64,000 nt of DNA from Valencia hispanica (taxonomy: Eukaryota; Chordata; Actinopteri; Cyprinodontiformes; Valenciidae): positions 48,657,286 through 48,721,285 of the forward strand of contig OY747702.1 in NCBI GenBank assembly GCA_963556495.2. The letters run 5' to 3'. Below, in pieces: positions 36,118 through 45,761 of the stretch. The position numbers were made by a program, and so were the translations under genes. Every line of letters begins with the position of its first letter. Positions within the stretch are counted from its first letter, which is position 1. The notes beneath the pieces were generated by a model. The model ran no database searches and had not been told where the DNA came from. It worked only from the letters and a program-made list of their open reading frames with translations.

Positions 36118-37212
36118 GGGGTGCCGCCAGAAATTCTGGGCCCTATGGAAAAAATAATTATTCTGGGCCCCCATATTTTTTACAGATAAAATGTACCCCA
36201 ATGAACATGCCTTGTACACTTTTAAAACTTCAGCTACTTTCTGGCTCCGACAGAAAGTAGTTGAAGTTTTCCCAGAAAGTCGCTAGATGTCGCCAGATGA
36301 CGTCATACGCGGATTTGCATAATGATGACATCATCACGAGATGACAAAACCGAAAGGAGGAAATAATTATATTTAGATTAGGATTACAGGGTTAAACAGT
36401 ATATAATTTAAACAGGGGAAACATGCTACAGGGAAATGTGACTTCTCTCTTCAAGAAGAGACTGTGGAACATGTTATATTATTTTGCCTGAAGTAAACTG
36501 TTGAGAAAACGGGTGGTTTTTTTTGTCATAACTTTAAAATGTCCTACGTTTTTGAACTCACCATACATTTCGAACGTTCCTTGAATGCACCACAGGTGTG
36601 AGATGCAGCGTGAAACAGACAAGCTTCTGCCTTAATTCTCGTTGAAAGATCGGTCTATATACATGCCGATTTATTTTTTACTTTTGAATTAATGTTAACT
36701 ACTAAACAACTTTGTTTGTGAGTGGATGAAATGAACCGAAAAAAGGTTTATGAGTGGCCAGTGGACTTAGTCTGATCATGCTGCGTACACATGCGCAGAT
36801 CCTTCCCTTTCTGAGCTTCGGGAAGGAGCAAGTTGGGTCTCTAAAATGCAGGAAAAATCGGCGACAAAGTTTCACAGAAAGTAGCTAAGGGTGGTCAGAA
36901 ATGTCGCTAGATTTGTCGCTAGGCGCTTTTTGGGGAAAAAAGTCGTTAGACAAGGTCGCTAAGTTGGCAATACTGCTAGCAAGCAGCTCGGAAGGACAGG
37001 TGGAATGAACCATTGTAAAGGTGTGACTGAAACAGTAAATAAATTATTTGTTAAATATTAAATCTATGGTCAAAATAGACAAAATATACATTAAGGGCAT
37101 GAGGGGCCCTAGCACATTTAACGTATGTATTAAAATGCGAAAAAATAGATAGGAAAAGAAAAAAAGGGGTCTGCTCTTCTGGGCCCTTCATCAGCATGTA
37201 TACGCCTAGGTA
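36118..37212. mobile_element. hAT element, inverted relative of 26870-27971
   Basis: Reads on the opposite strand as the element at 26870-27971: GGTGCCGCCAGAAATTCTGG at the left corresponds to the other copy's right end, and GGGCCCTTCATCAGCATG at the right to its left part. The block 36540-37180 is highly similar between copies, whereas about 36240-36500 differs completely from the matching interior. The outer ends are eroded and no 8-bp duplication was found. Confidence 0.8.
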
Positions 37213-37599
37213 GGGACTGGAATAAAATTTGAAATTTGATCGATTTTATGTATCCGAACATAATACCAAACATTTATTTACCTGGTTTTGATTTGGGGGA
37301 AAATACACAAATCTAACAAAGTGTGGAAAAAATATCAGCAGATTCCATTGAATTCCAAATTTCTTTATTCAGTAAAAGACAAATATAGGCCAACATGGGG
37401 AAAAACTAGCCACACCCTGTTGTTCACCAGCTTGAAGAATCACCTTTTAGCATCTTTCTACACAACATTAAGTCAATCACATCATTGTGGAGGAACTTGA
37501 ACTTCATTTTCTTGACAACATTGCGTCAGTTTTGTAGGGTTTGTACTTATTTGTTTCTGCGCAGCTTTCTTCGCGTCCCACACATATACAGTCTATGGT

Positions 37600-37870
37600 C
37601 CCACCACATCATTTTAATCAAATTAAAGTCTTGGCTTTGACTGGGCCGCCGCAGAACCTTGATTCGTTTCTTTTTCAGCCATTCTGTTAAAGATGTGTTG
37701 CTGTGTCTGAGCTCACTGCTCTGTTAATGATACCGTTTGGCCTCACATTTGACTCTACAGTACTCTTTTGGATACAGAGGAGTCTATCTGCAACTCAGTC
37801 TGATGCTCAAATCATCATCCCTCCACCTCCGTGCTTTTTTTGCACTGGTTGAGGGACTTTTTTTTACGTA
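37600..37870. mobile_element. Tc1-derived MITE relic
   Basis: Contains phrases such as AACCTTGATTCGTTTCTTTT, CAGCCATTCTGTTAAAGATG and GGCCTCACATTTGACTCTAC, which I recognise from a common fish Tc1-derived repeat. Neither terminus is preserved. Confidence 0.4.
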
Positions 37871-38256
37871 AGAAAAAAAAATACTATCTTTTAAATTTAA
37901 TAAGGTAAATTCTAGCTAGATGTGTAGAAACACACTTCTGCAGGGGGAAGGGGAGTTTAGTGCCTATCTCTAGCAGTCATTGGACGAGAGGCGGGGTACT
38001 CCCAGGAGAAGTTACTTTTCTTTAGGCAAGGCACTTTTATTTGTATAGCACACTTTCAACAACAAGGTGATTCAATGTGCTTTACATGATTAAGGGGTAA
38101 AATAAAAATAGCAGTAAAACATAGACAAAGCATATAAAGTAAAAACAGCAATAAAGCAAGAAGCACACACAGATACATCAAGGCATTACAAAGCGTATAA
38201 TGTAAAAATAGCAAGAAGCATAAACAAAACATGATACATCAAACCATTACTCAAAA

Positions 38257-38905
38257 GCCGCGTTCACACCGGTCAGCGCGTCCAGGCGTCAAATCGCTCA
38301 AACAGACGAAAGTCGACGCTTTAAAATTAAAACCCAGCTGCTTGCACACTTGTGGTCTGCGTCGGTGCGTTGTAGTTGCCCTAACCGCTTTTGGCTAGCG
38401 TAGCGTTAGCTAACATAACAAGAAAGTTAAAAGAAAAAATATTTTTTTCTATGTTTAACTGCTTACCTGGCACTCCAATATCCTCCGATATCTTCCTCCA
38501 AATCAGATCCGATCTCTTCCTGTCTTTGTAAAAAGACGAAGACGGGTCATACAATTCACGGACATTACATACAGCGACGATCAGTTTGTCCTCCATCTTG
38601 AATAAAAAATTTGCCGATTCCCCCATGGAAGGAGTTACTACGTCAGTACAACGAGTCACTCTGATTGGTTGACGCCGCGCGTCTGCTGCCCGAAAGTTCA
38701 ATTTTCCCAACTTGACGCAGCAGACGGTCCGACAGACCGTCGGACCGTCGGGGCATCAGCCGCGGGGATGCGCTGATGCCAGCTGCGCCGACGCGCGCGA
38801 CTTGCTGCTTGGCAGTTTGCCGCCCACTAGATGCGTAGATACCATAGACTTGCATGTAATCTAGCTGCCCTGCTGCCTGGACGCGCTGACCGGTGTGAAC
38901 GCGCC
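38257..38905 (-). mobile_element. PIF/Harbinger-type element retaining one exon
   Basis: Long terminal inverted repeats of 29 bases with one mismatch: GCCGCGTTCACACCGGTCAG at 38257 and the inverse at 38877-38905. Flanking bases are AAAA on both sides, so a 3-4 bp duplication is possible but not decisive. Interior near 38722-38750 has GACGGTCCGACAG / ACCGTCGGACCGTC palindromes. It encodes a MADF-domain exon on the minus strand, as autonomous Harbinger elements encode a Myb/SANT-like protein; the transposase gene is missing. Confidence 0.75.
38467..38596 (-). pseudogene. MADF-domain first exon carried by the Harbinger element
   Basis: On the minus strand, ATG at 38596 opens MEDKLIVAVCNVRELYDPSS, then FYKDRKRSDLIWRKISEDIG and VPG, running into a donor CCAG|GTAAGC at 38467. 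This is the start of a MADF (Myb/SANT-like DNA-binding) domain: the L-x-x-x-V, ELYD, YKDR and W-x-x-I pattern are all there. Autonomous PIF/Harbinger elements encode such a protein beside the transposase; it helps bring the transposase to the ends. An upstream in-frame ATG exists (38710) but the short start agrees with the domain. A CCAAT box (CCAATCAGAG) sits at 38661-38670 as antisense promoter sequence. No second exon remains, so no complete protein can be made from this copy. It is uninterrupted by stops. Confidence 0.7.
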
Positions 38906-39356
38906 AAAAGGCAGCTCTAAACAGATATGTTTTTAGTTGTGATTTAAAAGAACTGTGTTTCAGCAGCTTTGCAGTTTTCTGGAAGGAGCATAGAAACTGA
39001 AAGCTGCTTCTGCATGTTTGGTTCTAATTCCAGGGATGTTAAGTAGACTGGAATTAAAGGAGCTGAGTGGTCTGGTGGGGTTGGTATAGTAACAGTAGAT
39101 CTTCAATATACTTTGGTTCTTCTAAGCCATTCAGTGATTTATAAACTAGTAGGAGTATTTTGAAGTCTATTCTCTGAGCTACAGGGAGCCAGTGTAAGGA
39201 CTTTAGAACTGGGGTGATGTGCTCTACTTTCCTGGTTCTAGTGAGGAGCAGCTTTCTGGATCAGCTGCAGCTGTCTGATTGACTTTTTAGGCAGACCTGC
39301 GAAGACGCTGTTGCAGTAATCAATCAGACTAAAGATAAACGCATGGATGAGTTTTT

Positions 39357-39902
39357 CTTTATTTACCTGAAAAATTATTTCGAATTATTTTGTTCATGAA
39401 AGATGCAAAACGCACCTTGATTTGAACTCCCTTTGGCAGCTAAGGTGTGCCAAGTTCGACACACATAGAGAGCTCTTCTATATTTAATTTAGTTTTCATT
39501 AGATAAATAATGACGACAGTGTGGAATCTGTTCTGTGTTGTTAAAGTTAAATTAAGGTGATTTATTTAGAATAATTTAAAAATATCTTGATATGAACAAC
39601 GCTAAAATTGACAGGCTTACACTTGCTTTCTACGTTGTCTATAGTTAAAAACAGCGAGTCTTTCCCATGGCGGCTGATCTGCACTGCGAGCAGCTCCAGG
39701 AAAGCTGCTTTTGCTTTGACAATCGAAGGCAAAGATTTTTTTAATTACTTGCCTGGCGCAGAGCAGAAAAGGCTCAGGCCCTGCCTGTGGGTATTCATAT
39801 TGACTTCAGTGTATGATGTTTTCATGAGGCTGTCTTGTGAATGATTTGTTGCAATTGTGTATGCTTAGAAGGCTAATTTGTTTGTTTTCTTCTTCTTCAC
39901 CA
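39357..39902. other. Sequence upstream of mrpl11
   Basis: AT-rich to about 39600, then mixed. No clear promoter, CpG cluster or TATA box. A short frame starting at CCCATGG (39667) was examined and not accepted. A 5' untranslated exon of mrpl11 may lie here but cannot be placed. Confidence 0.3.
39882..39902 (+). promoter_or_regulatory. Possible splice acceptor before mrpl11 start exon
   Basis: A run of TTTCTTCTTCTTCACCAG 66 bases before the mrpl11 start codon fits a 3' splice site. If used, an untranslated first exon lies further upstream. Inference only. Confidence 0.35.
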
Positions 39903-39968
39903 GTGCTTTCAGTGGATGGATTCTTTGTTGACTCTGAGGAAGATTTAAGGTTTTCCAAACAGACCAGG

Positions 39969-40091
39969 ATGTCAAAGATATCCAAGGCAGCGAAGGCAGT
40001 GAAGAAATTGGATACAGGCAATGTAATCCGGGCTATAGTGAGGTCAGGACAAGCAGCTCCCGGCCCCCCACTGGGCCCCATCCTGGGACAG
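39969..40091 (+). CDS. mrpl11: mrpl11, first coding exon (mitochondrial ribosomal protein uL11m)
   Basis: uL11m belongs to the large subunit of the mitochondrial ribosome, where it binds the GTPase-associated centre of the 16S rRNA and takes part in factor binding. The 41 codons start [20 protein letters not shown] and continue [21 protein letters not shown]. The PGPPLGP motif and the length to LGQ are characteristic of the L11 family, and vertebrate MRPL11 has its first intron at the same point. The exon ends at CAG|GTAAAT (40091/40092) in phase 0. The start is chosen because it matches the family N-terminus; the frame is open upstream to 39837 but that part has no family resemblance. A pyrimidine tract and CACCAG at 39882-39902 could be the acceptor of this exon, making 39903-39968 5' UTR. 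The expected next exon (RGV-x-I-x-x-FCK) was not found downstream. Confidence 0.85.
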
Positions 40092-40838
40092 GTAAATTAA
40101 CAACGATTTCACTTCTTGTTCTTTCAATTTGCTCTGAGTAATCTTTAATATCAACCTAATGGCAGGAACCTTGCTTCATTTTATTAGCCGATCTTTCGCA
40201 CACAGCTTCCATTATCTGTCAGACAACCTGATCCTTTCCTATTTTCACTTTGCCAATCACACAGCCCCCCCCCCCCCCCCCCCCAGGGACCTCGCTCCAC
40301 AGCTCCACCGACACATCCACTTCCTCCTATAGCCCTGTTTAGATTTCTTATTCTAGTCGCAGATCTCCATTGTGCAGGTGTGTGCCACGCACTTCCCTCG
40401 GCGTGCAACGTTTTTATCAGTTTCCAGGCTAAAGACACTTAACGCCTCCATCAGCACCAGCCGTCCATAAGCATTAGCTTCACTCTTTACAGGCCCGTAG
40501 ATGAAATGGGCCTGAACGTCTGAAGGTTTTCGGCTTAAATTCTTGTGTTCTTCTTTCTGCTTCAGTTGCTCCACAGAGACAGCTGAGGTTGTCTGGGCTT
40601 TGTTTTTATTTTATTGCTCAAGGATGCGTTGCTGCAACTTTTTCTCCACTGATACCAATACTAACCAGAAAAATTCAAAAGTCAGCACTCAGACAATGAG
40701 TGCAATCCGAGTTATTTATTTTTTTCCGAATAAAACAACACTTCTGTATCTCAGCTACTCAGTGATTAGTTTATTAACTAGCTACAGAGGATATAAAAAG
40801 TCTGCACAAGCCTGATAAGATGGCAGGTTTTTGAGGTG
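40092..40838 (+). other. Start of mrpl11 intron 1, with C tract
   Basis: Begins with the GTAAAT donor. A run of 20 C at 40265-40284. No further coding exon recognised. Confidence 0.4.
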
Positions 40839-41230
40839 CAATTTATTCTGACCTACAACCTGTACAACCCAAGCAAAAGACTGGTCTGTTTGCATAAATA
40901 AGTACTCCCTATACACCTTTTGGCTTTATTGCAGCACTTTTTTTGTGTGTGTGTGTTAGGAATCTGTTACTAGACGCAGCTTGACCTGTGAGGGCATCTA
41001 CTGTGCACAGCCCCCTTTCTCAGCGCACCCTTCAGGTTTTCATTCGGATTCAGGTCTGGGTCCAAGTTTGTCCGTTCTTAAACCTTCATCTTTTTCTGGT
41101 GAAGCTAATGTTTGTTTATTTAGGTGAATGCTTGGGTCCTTGTCCCTGCTGTAAGAAAAATATCCTCTTTCTGTTCACATTTCTAGCATACGCCTGTTGT
41201 TTTTGTGCCAACTCTGACTAGCTTTTGAAA
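40839..41230. mobile_element. Tc1-derived MITE relic
   Basis: AAATAAGTACTCCCTATACACC and, later, TTCGGATTCAGGTCTGGGTCC and AGGTGAATGCTTGGGTCC are phrases of a common fish Tc1-derived repeat family. Ends are not defined. A TGTGTGTGTG run is at 40946-40957. Confidence 0.35.
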
Positions 41231-41400
41231 CTGTTTATAGTTCCAGACACCTTGCAATTTTGTTTGCAGAGTTCATTCCTTTTTTATTGTTTAGTTGTTT
41301 TGTTAATTTATGTTGGATATCAAAAATGTCTTTCAGTTGCAGCTGTAAATTTTCTTTTAGAAATTAAATGTTATTGATCGTTCATAGGGTATACATGTTG

Positions 41401-41453
41401 TATTATTTTTATTATTATTATTAATATTATTATTATTATTATTATTATTATTA
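41401..41453. repeat. (ATT)n microsatellite
   Basis: About 17 ATT units with two interruptions. Confidence 0.9.
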
Positions 41454-41648
41454 CATTAGTTGAAAGTGGTTGACATTATTATCATTTATCACAATAATTT
41501 CTGGGGCAATTTATCGTCCACCAAATTTTGGTATCGTTAAAGTCCCAATCACCCCCATGCTTCACTGTATGTATGTTTTTCTTCATAAAGAAATGCAGGG
41601 TTGTGTTTGCATCAAACTTACCTTTTGGAATAAGGGAAAAGTTCAGCC

Positions 41649-41987
41649 TAGGGCTGGGCAATAGGTCCTCTAAACTATATTGCGATATAATCTGAAGCAT
41701 GTGCAGTAATGATATTCATTGCAATATATTATTTTCTTCTATTTAAACATTTCAAAATGACTGTTTTTAAACATCTCACATACCACATAACAACTTCAAA
41801 AGAATATAGAGTGCCATTTATACTGAACATCAGTATTTATCCTCATTGTGCTACAAAGTAGCTGCAGCTTGATGTCATTTGACATCATTAACATTCGCAA
41901 TCATGGTAGCCCGGTATAGTCAAAACTTCTACTGTTGGTTAAATGTATATCATTTCTACCATATACCATTTATATTGCCCACTACTA
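41649..41987. mobile_element. Short hAT-type MITE
   Basis: Starts TAGGGCTGGGCAATA and ends TATTGCCCACTACTA, an inverted pair. Flanked by GTTCAGCC (41641-41648) and GTTCAACC (41988-41995), an 8-bp duplication with one change. Interior has the GATATAATCTGAAGC / GCAATATATT motifs common to such elements. No coding capacity. Confidence 0.75.
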
Positions 41988-41999
41988 GTTCAACCTTGG

Positions 42000-42261
42000 T
42001 TTATTCAGGCAGTGACACATTTTTACGCATGCTTTTGGAAGACTTCACATGTATTTCCTCCTTTCTATCCAACCTCAAAGCCCAAGCATGTGGCGAGTTG
42101 TCATATGTACTACACAGCCAGCAATCCTGCAGCTCCTTTAATAGGGCTGCAGGATTCTTGGGAGCCTTCCTCGCCTATTTTCCTCTGCTGCAGGGGTACT
42201 CGAATACAAATATTAAAAAGCCACAAAAATAATTTCAACCAGTCAAAGGTCTGTTTATTAT
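42000..42261. other. Undefined sequence
   Basis: Overlapping plus-strand frames at 41879-42446 are open for 117-167 codons but read through a MITE end and a retroposon tail and have no domain. Confidence 0.3.
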
Positions 42262-42375
42262 CTTTTGTCAATCAGTTCAATTTCAATTCAGTTTATATAG
42301 CGCCAGTTCACAACACATGTCATCTCAAGGCACTTTACAAGTCGTTTGAATTCAATCATACATACATTCCAGTCC
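42262..42375 (-). mobile_element. Retroposon 3' tail
   Basis: TTCAGTTTATATAGCGCCAG followed by TTCACAACACATGTCATCTC matches 16124-16215. It is the antisense 3' end of a LINE or SINE family; no coding sequence. Confidence 0.55.
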
Positions 42376-42837
42376 GTTTAAAAGTTTTTTCTATCTCATC
42401 AACATGCCTTAATATAATTTGCTTGAAGAAAATTATATTCAAATGAATACTGAAATAAAACTAAACACTTTTATTATTTCTGCATCAGAGAAATTCTTCT
42501 TGTGCTTCCCCAAAAATCCATGAAACTCTGAGGGAGCATTCTGTTGCTTTTTTGTTGTTGAGTCGTAGATTTAACTAAAATCCTCCTTGCAGCTTCACAT
42601 GATGACTCTATTGCATTTACCTCGGATTTTTGAGGAAATATATCTTTAAAAATTCTTGTGCTTTGTCTCATAATGCCATTTCAAATTGGAAACCTTTATC
42701 ATTGCAATTGTCTCTTGGCAAATGAAGTACATGGATCTGGTGCTTGATGGATGGAGGGGACAATAAATGCAAAATCTTCCATCCATTCGTCTTTAAACTG
42801 ACTATTTTCATTGTCCACTTTTCTTTTAGCAGCACCA
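42376..42837. other. Undefined sequence with an unassigned basic peptide frame
   Basis: A 65-codon minus-strand frame (42671-42474) contains SSCEAARRILVKSTTQQQKS and RMLPQSFMDFWGSTRRISLM. It looks like part of a real protein-coding stretch, perhaps of a transposon, but I do not recognise it. Confidence 0.3.
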
Positions 42838-42936
42838 ATCAATCAACTTTATTCAAGACACAACGAGGTCCATAGAGACAGAACAATACATATAAACATA
42901 TTAAGACATTTTAAAAAGATGTAAGAGGCATCATTT

Positions 42937-44004
42937 TTAAACCACATACAAGCTTCGGGTCCGATGTTTCCAGAAGCAAGATGAGTACCTTGTGTCACTC
43001 TTCGAAACATCAGTTAGAGACAAAACAATCGAGTTCTTAGACTCAGTCAATCTGCACATAAATCTATACATAAAATTTTTCAGATCAGCCTTAAAATTGG
43101 GCACATTGTTAGTCACAAATATTTCACTGGCACTACTCCACCTGGGAATTTTAAGCACAATTCTCAAAGCATCATTATAAGCCACTTGACGTTTTTTCAT
43201 TTTTGCAATACTGAAATTGCACCACAGTTGAGCAGTATACAGTGGAATGCAATATGTTTTGAAGAGTGCTATTTTAACATCTTTAGTGCACATGTAGAAT
43301 TTGCGTGCCAGCATGTTTGCCTGCCCATGCAGTTTACCACACTGACGCTGCACATCATCATCATCACAGAGGTCATCTCTTATCACATGTCCCAGGTATT
43401 TAACTTTCTTCACAACTACTAGTGGTTCACCTGCCAGTAAGAAAGAAGGATAGACAAGCTTCAAATCCTCCTTGGTTCTCGCAATTAGTACCACACTCTT
43501 CATCGGGTTAAATCTAATATCATGCATTACTCCATACTGAGAACAAACTCTAAGAAGCTGCTGCAGTCCAGCACTGGAGGGAGACAGAACCACCAAATCA
43601 TCAGCATAAAGCATGTGGTTAATGAGGTTATCGCCCACCAAGCAGCCAGTTCTACATTGCTTTAGTTCTTTAGACAGATCATCCATGTATAGATTGAATA
43701 GAAGTGGAGAAAGAATTCCACCCTGTCGCACTCCATTGGAGACATAGAAGGGTGTGGACATACTCATCCCCCACCTAACTTGCATAGTTTGGTGAGAGTA
43801 CCAGAACTGCAGTATCCTAATTAGAAAAAAGGGGACACCACACTCCTGTAGTTTACGAAAGTTTCCCATGATTGATGCGGTCAAAAGCATTTGATGCATC
43901 CAGGAAACACATGAACACTGTGCTATTGCGTGATCTGTACATATGAATAATTTCTTTAAGTGCATAAATACAAAGATCAGTACCATGGTTGTTCTTAAAA
44001 CCAA
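42937..44004 (-). pseudogene. LINE ORF2, reverse transcriptase second half and C-terminus
   Basis: The frame is open for 355 codons; real homology begins at FRKLQECGVPFF (about residue 49). RT motifs: SNGVRQGGILSPLLFNLYMD (residues 89-108) and YADD (133-136), which keeps both catalytic aspartates. After this come NPMKSVVLIA and KVKYLGHVIRDD, then a C-terminal part rich in cysteine and arginine with a natural stop. The codons before residue 49 are read out of frame over the previous segment, so a frameshift lies near 43860. As part of ORF2 it would reverse-transcribe the element's own RNA at a nicked target. Confidence 0.85.
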
Positions 44005-44503
44005 ACTGATTATCAGTTGATGCTATGTATCCTGCAAGCCTGTCCATAAGGATCCTTTCTAGAACCTTGGAGAGTATACTTGCAAGTGCAATAGGTCTAT
44101 AGTTATCTATACTAGTTAACTTACCAGTCTTATTTTTAACTACAGGAACCAACAAGACAGATAACATGGATTCAGGAAGTATGCCATGCTTCAATAACCC
44201 AGAAAAACATAAAGCAAGTAACACTGAAATACATTGGCTAGCGTATTTCAGATGTTCTGCTGTTATTCTATCCTGCCCACAGGTTTTATTCATTTTAAGT
44301 TTCTCAATAGCACAACATACTTCATTTGGCCAAATGACCACTCCATCACTGTGGGCTATTTCACCTATGTTAAACACATCACTCTTCACACAGTTAAAAA
44401 TGTTTTCATGGTTTCTCCTCCATAGCTCTACAATGTTATCAGGTTCAGAAATGCCATCAATACTAGAAGGCAGTGGCATTTTGCTGTTGTTTACTACCTT
44501 CAC
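43853..44503 (-). pseudogene. LINE ORF2, reverse transcriptase first half
   Basis: Open for 216 codons on the minus strand. It contains KLKMNKTCGQDRITAEHLKY, SIDNYRPIALASILSKVLER, NQFGFKNNHGTDLCIYALKE and FLDASNAFD (D202 and D208), which are RT domains up to the first catalytic aspartate. The frame is lost at DRINHGKLS, where the sequence continues in the frame of the 42937-44004 entry. One short indel separates the two. Confidence 0.85.
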
Positions 44504-44572
44504 TTCCTTCCAGAACTCATAAACATAGTTAGTTTTTAACTTTTTTTGCCATGGAGTTTGCCCTCATGGCCT

Positions 44573-45081
44573 GCTCATTTCTTTTTATGAAACGCACAGC
44601 ATATTTGAATCTAGCATTAGTCCGTATCTTATCCTCACAGACTCGGCCATACCTTGGTTTGCCTGCTAAAACTCATCTTCTAAATGCATCTTTAGCCTCC
44701 ATATGAACATCATGGACATAGTCATTCCACCCTGGTTTCACAATATGTTGTTTCACCACCTTTCTCCTCAAAGGTTCACTTCCATCAACTAGACGGTTCA
44801 CAATTTTATCATACATTGCACATAGGTCATTATTGTGACTTGCATTTTTACAGTTGATATTCACACTCAATTACATCAATGGGTAACTCAATATTTCTCA
44901 AATGCACATCAGTCAGTAATTTGTAATATTGCAGGTCATCTTCTGTGAGCGTTGCCCAGTCCAGCATCTCATTTAGTTTATGGCTGTCATTACATACAAG
45001 CTCAGGTAGACCCCTGACATTTATAGACATAGAGACAGGGATGTGATCAGCTGTGGTCAGATCATATAAGATCTCAACCAC
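44573..45081 (-). pseudogene. LINE ORF2, linker between endonuclease and RT
   Basis: Two short overlapping frames (45081-44848 and 44870-44673) carry TTADHIPVSMSINV, which supplies the DH end of the endonuclease, and KPGWNDYVHDVHMEAKDAFR, the linker before RT. At least two frameshifts lie here, and sequence from 44670 to 44510 is further degraded. Confidence 0.7.
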
Positions 45082-45748
45082 CTCCTATACATTCATGTGC
45101 ATCAGTTGTAGATATACAATGGTCCAACCATGATGTAGTATGCCAGGCTTCACTCACATGTGTATAGCTATCGGCTGGCAATAGCTCCTTAGTGGACAGA
45201 ATTACCTTATCTTCGCAGAATCGTGTTAGATGTTGACCAAAAAGTAAATTTGTATCCAAAATATCAGCATTCAGATCCCCCAAGACAAATATGGATGTAT
45301 ATTTACTCTCCCCTATATAAGACCCTAAAAAAGCAAGCTTATTCAAGTAATCGTCTTCATTTTTGTAACATTCATATGGCGTGTATACATTTAAGATTAT
45401 AAAAACCTTCTTATCATGCACCACCTTGATTCCTATGCACCAGTCCACATCTAACCTGATCACAGTGACAAATGGATCAAGTTTCTTGTGCCAGAATATG
45501 GCCACACCTCCTGGGATCCTGCCACGCAGAATTCTAGTGTTTAGGTCAGTTGTAGATTCCCCTGCCCCATAGAACTTATCATGCACATTGTTCAGTTTGT
45601 CCAGATCTTGCATAGCTAAAAAAGTCTCTTGCAAACACACCACATCTGCGTTATCAAACAGTTTGTCAATAACAATGCGTTGGGCTCTCGCTCCAGCGCC
45701 CTGTCCAAGCTGCAGACCACGGGAGTTATAAGACACAACTCTCATCAC
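45074..45748 (-). pseudogene. LINE ORF2, apurinic/apyrimidinic-type endonuclease
   Basis: Open for 224 codons from ATG at 45748. Motifs of the APE fold: RVVSYNSRGL (N8), VVCLQETFL (E41), LNVYTPYE (120-127), FVLGDLNADI (D158, N160) and SWLDHCIS. The last catalytic pair, SDH-like ADH, lies in the next frame after a frameshift near 45078. The start overlaps nothing and is 13 bases downstream (on the minus strand) of the ORF1 stop at 45762, a normal spacing for a bicistronic LINE. It would nick target DNA to prime reverse transcription. Confidence 0.85.
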
Positions 45749-45761
45749 AGTTTATCATTGT

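Larger units (their letters stand above)
38025..39356 (-). mobile_element. 5'-truncated L2 LINE copy, interrupted by a Harbinger element
   Basis: Minus-strand L2: it starts with the antisense tail GGCAAGGCACTTTTATTTG and runs into antisense of the C-terminal and post-RT regions, ending near 39356 (CGCATGGATGAGTTTTTC). The Harbinger element at 38257-38905 splits it; removing that restores the CTCAAAAGGCA junction seen in other copies. No open frame of the LINE is kept. Confidence 0.8.

Noticed and set aside
39668..39748. Short frame starting CCCATGG upstream of mrpl11
   Set aside because: Only about 25 codons, no donor, no family resemblance.
41879..42446. Overlapping frames of 117 and 167 codons
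   Set aside because: They cross a MITE terminus and a retroposon tail and have no domain.
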